Below are positions 1 to 7,773 of a stretch of DNA of 64,000 nucleotides, piece after piece. The DNA lies in the NCBI GenBank assembly GCA_965203985.1, contig CBDBDS010000002.1, forward strand, positions 248,001 through 312,000. The letters are read 5' to 3'. The notes under the pieces were generated by a model. That model was not told where the DNA came from. It did not search any database and saw nothing but the letters and a program-made list of their open reading frames with translations. The translations under genes and the position numbers were made by a program. Source of the DNA: Bin87 sp965203985. Lineage in GTDB: Bacteria > Chloroflexota > Dehalococcoidia > Lucifugimonadales > UBA3495. The first letter of the stretch is position 1, and each line of letters opens with the position of its first letter.

Positions 1-67
1 CGGTCATCGCCTGTCCGCCGCTGGCGCCACAATCCCGTTCTAATGTCAGACCAGCCCTGTCCGATGA

Positions 68-96
68 TTGACACGCCGATTATGCGATGCTAATCT
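68..96 (+). promoter_or_regulatory. Candidate sigma-70 promoter of the Fur-family gene
   Basis: A perfect TTGACA -35 box lies at 68-73. After 17 bases follows TAATCT at 91-96, preceded by TG at 88-89, so it reads as an extended -10. A start site near 103 would leave only about a dozen leader bases before the ATG at 115. The inverted repeat CTCCG-AGA-CGGAG at 95-107 overlaps the presumed start site and the ribosome binding site, a position where autoregulation could act. Called by eye only. Confidence 0.45.
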
Positions 97-114
97 CCGA
101 GACGGAGTATCAAT

Positions 115-582
115 ATGGTCGCAACCACACCCAAACATTCCGGACACGAGCACCCGCGACCCCGCTCCGCAGCGGTGGTGGACGACATCATCTCTCAGTT
201 GAGCGGCCTGGGTTACCGGGACACCGAGCCCCGGCGCCTGGTCATCAGCGCCGTAGCAGCGCAGGGCCGTCCCTTCACGGCCGAAGAGCTCTGCTCCGCC
301 CTGCCCTGTGTCGGCCGGGCTACCGTGTATCGCGGACTGCGCCTGTTAGTGGAAACCGATCAGGTGTGCCGGGTCCTGCTGGAAGATCACGAGCTGCGCT
401 ACCAGCTCAGTCACCAGGGGCACCATCATCACCTCTTGTGCGCCGTCTGCGGAATATCGGCAGATTTGGAAGGATGTGACGTAGAGGACATGCTCAGGGA
501 AGCCGCCGCAACTGCGGGGTTCAAAATGAGCGGCCACTGGCTGGAAGTGTACGGCCGCTGCGGCGAATGCGCCGCGGACTGA
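115..582 (+). CDS. Fur-family metal-responsive regulator (Zur-like)
   Basis: This 155-residue protein has the Fur layout: an N-terminal winged helix (about residues 20-85, with the recognition-helix motif RATVYRGLRLL) and a C-terminal metal-binding dimerisation domain. The segment HQGHHHHLLCAVC and the later CGEC give the paired CxxC structural zinc site and a His cluster. Fur proteins bind operators when loaded with metal and repress uptake genes. The next gene encodes a zinc-binding transport lipoprotein, so zinc (Zur) is the likeliest effector, but this is inferred from context. The start at 115 has a GGAG-like site just upstream. The gene sits 175 bases from the zinc-protein gene, with AT-rich GATAC repeats between them. 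Confidence 0.88.
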   Translation: MVATTPKHSGHEHPRPRSAAVVDDIISQLSGLGYRDTEPRRLVISAVAAQGRPFTAEELCSALPCVGRATVYRGLRLLVETDQVCRVLLEDHELRYQLSHQGHHHHLLCAVCGISADLEGCDVEDMLREAAATAGFKMSGHWLEVYGRCGECAAD

Positions 583-604
583 TCAGTCCCCATCTTGCCG
601 CGCC

Positions 605-722
605 GACCTGATTGATACTCCACATCTTTTATACCCGTTAATCGATACGCTATATCTTTTGCTGCCTGCACATGATGGAGACTGTCATTTGCGCGACCAA
701 ATGAGATACGGTATTGATTAAA
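605..722 (+). promoter_or_regulatory. Candidate promoter/operator region of the zinc-protein gene
   Basis: This spacer is clearly more AT-rich than the genes around it and repeats GATAC-like words (at about 613, 643, 705 and in inverted form near 732). A perfect ATAC-G-GTAT palindrome lies at 706-714. It overlaps a weak promoter, TTGCGC (689-694), 17 bases, TATTGA (712-717). Fur-family operators are AT-rich palindromes overlapping promoters, so this is a plausible target of the upstream Fur/Zur protein. The exact operator cannot be fixed by eye. Confidence 0.32.
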
Positions 723-757
723 CCGAAAAACGATACCGAGAACAACGGAGAAAACCG

Positions 758-3061
758 ATGAACCCACTTTTCAGATCACCTCTGGCTTCTGCCCAGATAC
801 TCCCCATGCGGCCAGCCCTGGCGCTGTTGTTCGCGCTGGCGGCTTTCGCGCTGCTGCTGACGGCCTGCGGGGGCGAAGAACCGGACCTCCCTCCGTCCGG
901 TGCTTCGACCGCCGCAGGTTCCGCCCCAGCCGCCCCGGCCGCCTCTGCCTCCCAGCCAACCGCCGCACCCGGCGCCCCGGCCGCTCCCGCCGCCCCGGCC
1001 AGTGACGCCGCGCCCGCCGAGCCCCTGAAGGCCGTGGCCGGCAACGTCGTCCTCGCCGACCTGGTGCGTCAGGTCGGTGGCGATCTGGTACAGGTGCACA
1101 GCTTGGTCGCCGCAGGTTCCGACGTCCACACCTGGCAGAGCACCCCCGCCGACAGCGTGCGCATCGCCGAGGCCGACCTCATCGTCAGCAACGGCGCCGG
1201 CCTCGCCTCCCAGGTGGAAGACCTCTTCCAAAATGCCGCTTCCAACGACGCCGTTCGCGTGGTCGCCTCCGACGGCCTGGAAGCTCAAGAGCTGGTCGAA
1301 TTGCCCTTCCCGGGAGGCGACGACCATGGCCACGCCATGGAGCACGACGACGATCACGACGCTGAACTCGCCGGACGCCTCCTCATTGGCGACGGCGAAA
1401 CCGGCGCCCTCTCCGTCATCGACCTGGAAACCGGTCACGTCCACCAGGACGAGTTCAACCTCGGTTCCCGCGCCGGCCGCATCTATCCCACCATGAGCGG
1501 ACGCTTCGCCATCGCCGTCTCCAGCGACGCCAACGCCGTCAACATCATCGACGGCGGCTTGTACCTCGAAGAACACGGCGACCACTTCGACCTCATTGAA
1601 AGAGACGTCAGCCTCCTGGGCATCGACCTCACCGGCGACCGTCCCGTCCACATGTACGTCGGCGGCGAGTGGGCCACCGTGTACTACGACGGCTCCGGGG
1701 ACTTCCTCCTAATCAACGAACACGAGCTGGAGGAGGAAGGCTCTTCTTACGTTCCGATCACGATGAACGCCGGCGCCCAACACGGCGCCGTGATCCCTCT
1801 GGAGGACGACCTGTTCGCCGTGTCACTTCAGCACCCGAACCATGCCCAGAACCCTGAAGAATACCGCCTGCCCATCGGCGCCGAAATCTGGGACCTGGAC
1901 GGCAACTCCCTGCACCGCGCCGAAGGCTGCCCCGACCTCCACGGCGACGCCGGCAACGGTCACATGGCCGTCTTCGGCTGCACCGGCGGCGTGCTCATGG
2001 TCGAAGCCCACGACGGCGAGTACGAAGATGCTTTCATCTCCGCTCCGGCGGGCTCGCCCGACGACTTCCGCCTCACGTCGGTCTGGGGGTACTACGGTCT
2101 CGACCACTTCTTCGCCCTGGGTTCCGCCGTCGGCCTGTACGTCGTCGAACCCGAAGAAGGCAGCATGGAACAGTTGATCCCTGCCAGCGACGACCTGCGA
2201 CCCATCCAGGTCGCCCTCGGCCACGACGGCGAGTTGCTCATCGTGGTCATGAGCGACGGCGAGATCCGCCTGTACGAGGCCCATGACCTGGACCTCCTGG
2301 CATCATCATCCGACGCGCTCGGCGATGAGATCGATCCCGGCTTCTGGGCCCGGCCCCACGTGGCCACCGCCCCCGGCCACATCTTTATCACCGACTCCGC
2401 CGCCGGCGAAGTCCTCGCCCTGGACGCCCACGACCTCGAGGAAGTCGGACACTGGGAAATCGACGGCACTCCCACCAAGATCGCCTTTGTCGGCATCCTC
2501 GGCGAGGGTGACCATCCCGAAGAGGGACACGACGACCACGGCCATGATCATGCCGCCGGCGACCCCCACTTCTGGCAGAACCCCCGCCTGGTCGTCCACT
2601 ACGTCAACCAGATCACCAACGGGTTGGTCGAAGCCGACCCGGACAACGCCGCAACCTACATGGACAACGCGGCGGCATACATCGAGGAACTGGAGGCCCT
2701 GGACGCCTACATCGCCGATGCGGTGGGTTCGATACCCCCAGACCGCCGCGTCATGGTGACCTTCCACGACGCCTTCGGCTACTTCGGCACCCGCTACGAC
2801 GTGGATGTTCAGGCCTTCGTCGGCGGCCACGGCGGCGACGTTTCCCCCGATGACATCGCCAACGTCCTGGAACTGGTGGAGCACCGCGGCCTCCCCGCCG
2901 TGTTCGCCGAACCCCAATTCTCCGCCGACGCCCTGGAACAGGTTGCCCGGGACACCGGCATCCAGGTCGGCATCATCCGTTCGCTGCCCGACAGTACCTA
3001 CCCGCAATACATCGACATGATGCGCGCCAACGCGGACCAGTTGGCGCAAATGCTGCGGTAA
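758..3061 (+). CDS. Zinc-binding lipoprotein: ZnuA/AztC-type binding protein with inserted AztD-like beta-propeller
   Basis: This 767-residue protein is far longer than the usual ~300 for zinc binding proteins. It has a lipoprotein signal with lipobox Cys37, an Ala/Pro linker to about 90, and the first cluster A-I (SBP_9) lobe at 92-185 with candidate ligand His124 in DVHTWQ. His/Asp-rich segments at 188-201 and 585-598 flank an insert of about 380 residues. The insert resembles the periplasmic zinc metallochaperone AztD: PTMSGRF, EEHGDHFDLI, AGAQHG, and CPDLHGD plus FGCTGGVLMV at 391-415. The second lobe resumes at DPHFWQNP (His604), then TFHDAFGYF (His670) and Glu718 or Asp745 as ligands. 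The likely role is extracytoplasmic zinc capture for an ABC importer; no permease or ATPase gene is in the window. The start at 758 has GGAG 8 bases upstream, and a strong terminator follows at 3098. Confidence 0.85.
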   Translation: MNPLFRSPLASAQILPMRPALALLFALAAFALLLTACGGEEPDLPPSGASTAAGSAPAAPAASASQPTAAPGAPAAPAAPASDAAPAEPLKAVAGNVVLADLVRQVGGDLVQVHSLVAAGSDVHTWQSTPADSVRIAEADLIVSNGAGLASQVEDLFQNAASNDAVRVVASDGLEAQELVELPFPGGDDHGHAMEHDDDHDAELAGRLLIGDGETGALSVIDLETGHVHQDEFNLGSRAGRIYPTMSGRFAIAVSSDANAVNIIDGGLYLEEHGDHFDLIERDVSLLGIDLTGDRPVHMYVGGEWATVYYDGSGDFLLINEHELEEEGSSYVPITMNAGAQHGAVIPLEDDLFAVSLQHPNHAQNPEEYRLPIGAEIWDLDGNSLHRAEGCPDLHGDAGNGHMAVFGCTGGVLMVEAHDGEYEDAFISAPAGSPDDFRLTSVWGYYGLDHFFALGSAVGLYVVEPEEGSMEQLIPASDDLRPIQVALGHDGELLIVVMSDGEIRLYEAHDLDLLASSSDALGDEIDPGFWARPHVATAPGHIFITDSAAGEVLALDAHDLEEVGHWEIDGTPTKIAFVGILGEGDHPEEGHDDHGHDHAAGDPHFWQNPRLVVHYVNQITNGLVEADPDNAATYMDNAAAYIEELEALDAYIADAVGSIPPDRRVMVTFHDAFGYFGTRYDVDVQAFVGGHGGDVSPDDIANVLELVEHRGLPAVFAEPQFSADALEQVARDTGIQVGIIRSLPDSTYPQYIDMMRANADQLAQMLR

Positions 3062-3097
3062 CCGGACCGGCGAAACGCCGCGCACCCCCGGTTTGAG

Positions 3098-3131
3098 ATC
3101 AGGGGACTTTGGAAAGTCCCCTGATTTTTAT
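3098..3131 (+). terminator. Rho-independent terminator after the zinc-protein gene
   Basis: A perfect 13-bp stem (ATCAGGGGACTTT at 3098-3110 with its complement at 3113-3125) has a GG loop and is followed by TTTTATATTTT. It lies 37 bases after the stop of the zinc lipoprotein gene and separates it from the SOD-like gene. Confidence 0.9.
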
Positions 3132-3211
3132 ATTTTCGCCCAAATCGCTACAATGGCCTGCGTACAGCGGTATCGGCAAGGGTTTACATCGCTGTCAACG
3201 GAGGGCCACCA

Positions 3212-3796
3212 GTGAGTCGCAGCATCACCACCGGGATAATTGTGGCGTTTATCGCCGCGGCGATTGTCGCGATCCTGGTGCTAATATTCCTGCTGACCAA
3301 TCGAGCTGCGTCGACCCACGCCGACCTTTTGGCTACCGCGTCCATGGCGTCCCAGTCTGGCGAGGCAATGGGGACGGTCAGGTTCCGGCAACAGCAGGAC
3401 GTCGTGGTCGTCGCCTTGGACGTGAGCGGATTGGCCCCGGGCGGTCACGCGGTCGCCATCCACGAGGTAGGCAACTGTTCTCCCGATTTTGCCGCAGCCG
3501 GAGACCACTTCGAGGCCGCGCCTTCCCGGGCCGGCTTCGTCCACCCTAACTGGAAACGCGACCCGGTTCACGGAGAGCACGGCGGTGACTTGCCCAACAT
3601 CTACGCCCACGCCGATGGATCCGCCCGGGCCGATTTCGTAACCGACGGGTTCGCTCTCCAAGTGGGCCACGACCATTCAATATTTGACGCCGACGGCGCG
3701 GCCATCGTGATCCACGAACTTCCCCAGGACTACGGCGTTGCTGAAGGCGATACCGGGGCGCGGATTGCCTGCGGCGTGATCGAGCGAAACCGATAG
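3212..3796 (+). CDS. sodC: Cu/Zn superoxide dismutase-like protein, membrane-anchored, with one copper ligand missing
   Basis: This 194-residue protein has one N-terminal membrane segment (about 8-29) followed by a SodC domain. Family landmarks are GNCSPDF (Cys89), AAGDHF (His99), GEHGGDLPN (His123, Asp126), VIHELPQDY (His168) and Cys187 for the conserved disulfide. Classical SodC has HGFHIHE, with copper ligands in both His of the HxH. Here the motif is HAVAIHE, so the His46 equivalent is Ala82 and only His84 remains. Dismutase activity is therefore uncertain; a metal-binding SOD-like role, as known for some family members lacking copper ligands, is possible. The GTG start at 3212 has GGAGGG at 3200-3205. 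The domain should face the cell exterior. Confidence 0.85.
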   Translation: MSRSITTGIIVAFIAAAIVAILVLIFLLTNRAASTHADLLATASMASQSGEAMGTVRFRQQQDVVVVALDVSGLAPGGHAVAIHEVGNCSPDFAAAGDHFEAAPSRAGFVHPNWKRDPVHGEHGGDLPNIYAHADGSARADFVTDGFALQVGHDHSIFDADGAAIVIHELPQDYGVAEGDTGARIACGVIERNR

Positions 3797-3900
3797 GGTC
3801 CGTGGCGGGCCAACCTTGCGCCGCCGCTCGTCGGCCCGCCCGGGATATCCAGCGGCGCCACTAACCTGAAGCAGCCAATCGACTGGTGCCCGTTTTGCTG

Positions 3901-3932
3901 CTGGATGGCAGCACGGCCGTGCTGCCATCCAG
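3901..3932. repeat. Perfect 32-bp palindrome between convergent genes
   Basis: CTGGATGGCAGCACGG at 3901-3916 is followed directly by its exact reverse complement at 3917-3932, with no loop. It lies between the 3' ends of the SOD-like gene (+) and an SDR gene (-). It could act as a bidirectional transcription end or extrude as a cruciform. No T-run follows, so it is not a classical intrinsic terminator. Confidence 0.75.
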
Positions 3933-3981
3933 GGGCGCTTTACAGGGGACGGCACGCTCCACGCCGCCAAGTAGCGACCAT

Positions 3982-4764
3982 CTATTGGGCCGTATAGCCC
4001 CCATCAATCACCAGCTCGCTGCCGGTCATGAAGGACGACTCCTCCGAGGCCAGGAACAGCACTCCAAAAGCAATGTCGTCCACGCTTCCAATGCGCCCGA
4101 TGGGAGTGGCATCCACTCGCATCTGCCGCTGCTCCGGGTCCGACATGGTACGCGCGGTCATGGCCGTGTCGATAAAACCCGGGTGGACCGAGTTGCACCG
4201 GATGTTCTCGCCAGCGTACTGCACGGCGGTGGACTTGGTCAGCAGGCGCACGGCGCCCTTGGAACTGGCGTAAGCCGAACCCGCCCCGGAGCCTGGCCTG
4301 GTGGCAATGATGCCCGCGATGGACGAGATGTTGATTATGGACCCGCCTCCGGCCGTGCGCATCGCCGGTATCGCGGCCCGGGTGCCCAGGAAGACGCCCT
4401 TGCCGTTCACGTCCATGATCTGGTCCCAAACCTCCGTCGGCGCTTCGTGGATTCGGGGCGCGTTGACGCCGCCGATGCTGGTGCCGCCCACGCCGGCGTT
4501 GTTGACCAGGATGTCCAGCTTGCCGTAGCGGTTCACCGCTTCAGTCACCGCGTCGGCCCATTGGTCCGCGTCCGTCACGTCCAGGTGCACGTAGGTAGCC
4601 TGGCCTCCCAGTTCGCGGATCTCCGCCTCCAGTTTCATCCCATCATCGTCGAGAATGTCGCCGATGACCACGGCGGCCCCTTCCTGCGCAAACAGCCTGG
4701 CCTCAGCAGCGCCCTGCCCCCGAGCCCCGCCGCTGATCAGGGCAACTCTTCCTTCCAGTCGCAT
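3982..4764 (-). CDS. SDR-family NAD(P)-dependent oxidoreductase
   Basis: This 260-residue classical short-chain dehydrogenase has SGGARGQG as the nucleotide-binding Gly motif (residues 10-17), Asp in VVIGD after the second strand (NAD preferred by family rule), NNAG, and the catalytic Ser (NISS) with YASSK. It ends in the typical FMTGSELVIDGG. It closely resembles the SDR at 49814-50572, including the terminal segment, so the two are paralogues. The substrate is unknown, probably a secondary alcohol or ketone. The chosen ATG at 4764 has GGGAGG 5 bases upstream; an in-frame extension to 4854 lacks such a site. Confidence 0.9.
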   Translation of the reverse strand: MRLEGRVALISGGARGQGAAEARLFAQEGAAVVIGDILDDDGMKLEAEIRELGGQATYVHLDVTDADQWADAVTEAVNRYGKLDILVNNAGVGGTSIGGVNAPRIHEAPTEVWDQIMDVNGKGVFLGTRAAIPAMRTAGGGSIINISSIAGIIATRPGSGAGSAYASSKGAVRLLTKSTAVQYAGENIRCNSVHPGFIDTAMTARTMSDPEQRQMRVDATPIGRIGSVDDIAFGVLFLASEESSFMTGSELVIDGGYTAQ

Positions 4765-4900
4765 GATGCAACCTCCCAGTTTGGTGTTGGCTCCGCTCAC
4801 ATAGTAACCTAATGGAAAACATCCCGGCAGTGGCCGCCCTGCAGTCGAGTACAATCAACACCACCCCGGGCACGGCGCAGGACGCCGCCAGGAACGTTGC

Positions 4901-5590
4901 ATGACCGCCCCACGAGCCAATCGCGAACCAGCCACGGAACAGTGGGAGCCATATCCTCATCTCGAAAAAGAAGAGAAGGATATGCAGCAAGGCCCTCCTG
5001 AGGAAGACCTGAGAGTCAAGTTGCGCTCCGCACTCACTCCCGGCTACCACTATCCTCGCCATCCCCGCATCCTGATCGGCAGCGAAATACCGATTTACTA
5101 CGGCGAGCGGGACCCGGTTACCCGCCGGTTTCCCAATGTGCGCCCTGACATACTCATCGCCCTCAACGTGGATACCGATGCCATTTGGCGCCGCGTCGGT
5201 TACGACCCGATACAGAACGGCAAGCCCCCGGACGTGGCGGTGGAAATCGCCTCGCCCAGCACCCATCGCATTGATTCGGGTCGCAAGCGCGACATTTACC
5301 GGATGCTGGGCGTCCCCGAGTACTGGCGCTTTGACCCCACCGGCGGCGATATGTTCGGACAGGCGGTTATCGGCGAACAGCTTGTAGGCGGGCAGTATCA
5401 AGGCCTGCCCCTGCTGCGCTACGACGTCGACGTCGTGGGCTCCACCAGCCCCCTGCTCAACTTGAACTTCCGCTACCAGGGGAACGAGCTGTTCACCATC
5501 CACGACCCCGAGACCGGAAAGGAATACGAGCACCCGGAGCAATCGCGCATACGCTTGCTGGAAGAAAACCGCCGCCTGCGAGGAAGCTGA
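4901..5590 (+). CDS. Uma2-family (DUF820) PD-(D/E)XK-like endonuclease, copy 1
   Basis: This 229-residue protein has the Uma2 signature: RPDILIA (Asp83), PPDVAVEIASPST (Glu115), KRDIYRMLGVPEYWRFDP. These give the acidic residues of a PD-(D/E)XK nuclease-like fold. The family is abundant in Cyanobacteria and Chloroflexota and its biological role is not settled. It is a lone + gene divergent from the SDR at 3982-4764. Two more copies occur at 26929-27618 and 57794-58570, with the same Asp-Glu spacing of 32-33 residues. The exact start is uncertain because internal Met codons exist near residue 28. Confidence 0.82.
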   Translation: MTAPRANREPATEQWEPYPHLEKEEKDMQQGPPEEDLRVKLRSALTPGYHYPRHPRILIGSEIPIYYGERDPVTRRFPNVRPDILIALNVDTDAIWRRVGYDPIQNGKPPDVAVEIASPSTHRIDSGRKRDIYRMLGVPEYWRFDPTGGDMFGQAVIGEQLVGGQYQGLPLLRYDVDVVGSTSPLLNLNFRYQGNELFTIHDPETGKEYEHPEQSRIRLLEENRRLRGS

Positions 5591-5615
5591 CGGCGGCGGT
5601 TACCCGGGCAAATGG

Positions 5616-6668
5616 CTAATCCCCCAGCGTGGTGGCAAGCACCCACATCGGCCGTTCGCCCACTGAGTAAGTGCCCAACGGGGTCAGTTGCCCGCTAGCC
5701 CCATCAACGCTGTACGAGGCCAGTTGTCCCGTCGCCGACCCGGCGGCGAACACGAAGCGGCCCGAAGGATCCAGGCTGAAGGCGCTGGGCACAGCCTCGG
5801 TGGCGGCGTGGCCGGCCGGCGTCAGTCGACCCTCAGCATCTACCGTGAAACTGGCGATGCTGTTGTGGCCGCGGTTGGGCACAAACAGCAGGCTCCCGTC
5901 CGGCGAGAACTGGATCTGCGAGCAGGTATTCCGTTCGGTCACACCGGCCGGCAACGTTGAGACCGTTTCGAACAGAGTCAGCCGGCCCTCACCGTCAATC
6001 TGGTACGAGGACACGCTGCATCCCTGCTCGTTGGAGAAGTAGACCAGGTCCAGGCTGGGATGGTAGGTGAGGTGCCGCGGCCCGATCATGTCGGCCTGGT
6101 CCAACGTGGCAGGCTCGTTGGCCGTCAATGAGCCCGTGGCGGGGTCGAACCGGAACTGGTAGATGATGTTCGGTCCCGGGATATTCTTGGGCGGTTCCAG
6201 GACGTTGTCCTGCACACGGGCGATGTGCGGAACATACGCGAACCGGTTGGACCGGTCGGTCATCATGGCATGGGCGCCGGTGTCGGTGTCCACCACCGAG
6301 GTTGCCGCCCCGCCCAGGCTGCCATCGTCTCCCAGCGGGTGCACCGCCGCCTTGCCGTCGGCGTAATATGACGACAGCAGGAAGCGGCCGGTGCGGTCGG
6401 TCGAAAGAAACGCCGGTTGCCCGGGCGGCGTCACCGAACCGGTCTGGGTCAGTTCGCCGGTCTGCTGGTCAATGCGATGACTGGTGATCTCCGGGACCTC
6501 GCGGTGGCCGGCATACAGGGTTTGCCGGTCGGGGCTGATCGCCAACAGAGACGGCCCACCCGTTACCTCCTCCTCACCGGCGATGGTCAACGCTCCGGTC
6601 CCTTCGTCCATGGTGAAGATGGACACCTTGTTGTCGTCCTGCGCTGCAACATACACATAAGTCGCCAT
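5616..6668 (-). CDS. Lactonase-family seven-bladed beta-propeller protein
   Basis: The 350-residue protein begins ATYVYVAAQDDNKVSIF and runs through repeated blades of the type DRTGRFLLSSYYADG and SPDGSLLFVPNRGHNSIASF. This is typical of the 6-phosphogluconolactonase / 3-carboxymuconate cyclase-like lactonase family (PF10282). It has no signal peptide, so it is probably cytosolic. The substrate may be a sugar or aromatic-pathway lactone; the sequence does not decide. The ATG at 6668 lies 8 bases from a perfect AGGAGG, while an upstream GTG at 6674 would be only 2 bases from it and is rejected. Confidence 0.85.
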   Translation of the reverse strand: MATYVYVAAQDDNKVSIFTMDEGTGALTIAGEEEVTGGPSLLAISPDRQTLYAGHREVPEITSHRIDQQTGELTQTGSVTPPGQPAFLSTDRTGRFLLSSYYADGKAAVHPLGDDGSLGGAATSVVDTDTGAHAMMTDRSNRFAYVPHIARVQDNVLEPPKNIPGPNIIYQFRFDPATGSLTANEPATLDQADMIGPRHLTYHPSLDLVYFSNEQGCSVSSYQIDGEGRLTLFETVSTLPAGVTERNTCSQIQFSPDGSLLFVPNRGHNSIASFTVDAEGRLTPAGHAATEAVPSAFSLDPSGRFVFAAGSATGQLASYSVDGASGQLTPLGTYSVGERPMWVLATTLGD

Positions 6669-6708
6669 TGTCACTGCCTCCTGTTTTTACGTTGATCCAA
6701 CCACACCA

Positions 6709-6801
6709 TCATTGCGAGGAGCGCAGCGTCGTGGCAATCCCGTTGACGGCGAGATGATTGCTCTCATTGAGGAGATCCCCACGCTGCGCTCGCAATGACC
6801 G
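6709..6801. repeat. MITE-like intergenic inverted-repeat element, copy 1
   Basis: A roughly 92-bp element is bounded by the inverted ends ATTGCGAGGAGCGCAGCGT (6711-6729) and, on the other strand, ATTGCGAGCGCAGCGT (complement of 6781-6798). Inside lie GGCAATCCC and related short words. It sits between the lactonase and LLM genes. A second element with the same ends and length is at 50608-50700. No coding capacity is visible. Confidence 0.6.
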
Positions 6802-6807
6802 GATGCG

Positions 6808-7659
6808 TTACCGCAGCAGGGTCTCCGCCATGCTCTCCAGCTGCTGGCCCATCTCCTCTTCGGAATCGGAATGGTTGGGCCACACGCAGACCCGCAGCGC
6901 GCCGGCGTTCAGGAAGTCGTCCACGGTCTGGCGCGTGGTATCCGGAGCCTGTCCGAAAACGGAGATGGTAATCGCCTCGGGATCCCGTCCACGCTCGGCG
7001 GCCAGGGTGTCCAGTTGCTTGCGGCTGTCCTCAATCTGGCCGGGATTTGCCCGGTTGGGCAGCCAGCCATCTCCATAGCGCACCACCCGCCGCAGCACGT
7101 TGCGGGCGTTTCCTCCCAGCAGGATGGGCGGGTGGGGTTCCTGGGCCGGCTTGGGATACATGTACACCGGCGGGAAGTTGTAGTAGCGTCCGTGGAACTC
7201 GGCCTGGTCCTCGGTCCACAGGGCCTTCAGGGCGCCAACCGCCTCTTCGGTCTGGGTCCAGCGGTGGTCGAAGTCGCCGCCCATCATCTCCGTCTCTTCG
7301 CGGTTCCAGCCCGCGCCGATGCCGAAGACGAAGCGGCCGTTGCTGTGGCGGTCCAGCACCGAGATCTGCTTGGCGAGGATCAACGGGTTCCGCTCCGGCA
7401 CCAGCGTGATCCCCGTGCACAGCTTGATCCTCTCGGTCACCGCCGCCGCCATGGCCAGGGACATGTAGGGATCAGAGAAGTGGCGGTAGGTCCACGGTAT
7501 CTCGCCGCCGGTGGCCGGGAAAGGACTCTCGCTGTTTACCGGCAGAATGGGATGCTCGTGGTACCAGATGGACTCGAAGCCCAACTCCTCGGCCTTCTTG
7601 GCGATGAATGCCGGGTCAAGGGTATAGGCTGGCAGGGGGACGATTATTCCTACGGACAT
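6808..7659 (-). CDS. LLM-class (luciferase-like) flavin/F420-dependent oxidoreductase, copy 1
   Basis: This 283-residue TIM-barrel enzyme of the bacterial luciferase-like family starts MSVGIIVPLPAY. It has family landmarks LGFESIWYHEH, LAKQISVLDRHSNGRFVFGIGAGWN and EPHPPILLGGNA. It resembles the TIGR03619-type group often predicted to use F420, but cofactor choice (FMN or F420) cannot be read from sequence. Such enzymes oxidise or hydroxylate small organic molecules. The start has AAGGAG 7 bases upstream. It is one of five LLM paralogues in this window. Confidence 0.88.
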   Translation of the reverse strand: MSVGIIVPLPAYTLDPAFIAKKAEELGFESIWYHEHPILPVNSESPFPATGGEIPWTYRHFSDPYMSLAMAAAVTERIKLCTGITLVPERNPLILAKQISVLDRHSNGRFVFGIGAGWNREETEMMGGDFDHRWTQTEEAVGALKALWTEDQAEFHGRYYNFPPVYMYPKPAQEPHPPILLGGNARNVLRRVVRYGDGWLPNRANPGQIEDSRKQLDTLAAERGRDPEAITISVFGQAPDTTRQTVDDFLNAGALRVCVWPNHSDSEEEMGQQLESMAETLLR

Positions 7660-7773
7660 TACCTTGCTCCTTTGCGGCAGCGCTGCGAACGATCTCGAAG
7701 ATCAGCACCGTTGGTGTGTCGGAGTTTATCAGAACGGGCCGGCAGGGGGAGCGCGATTCGGGCTGATCCCCCG

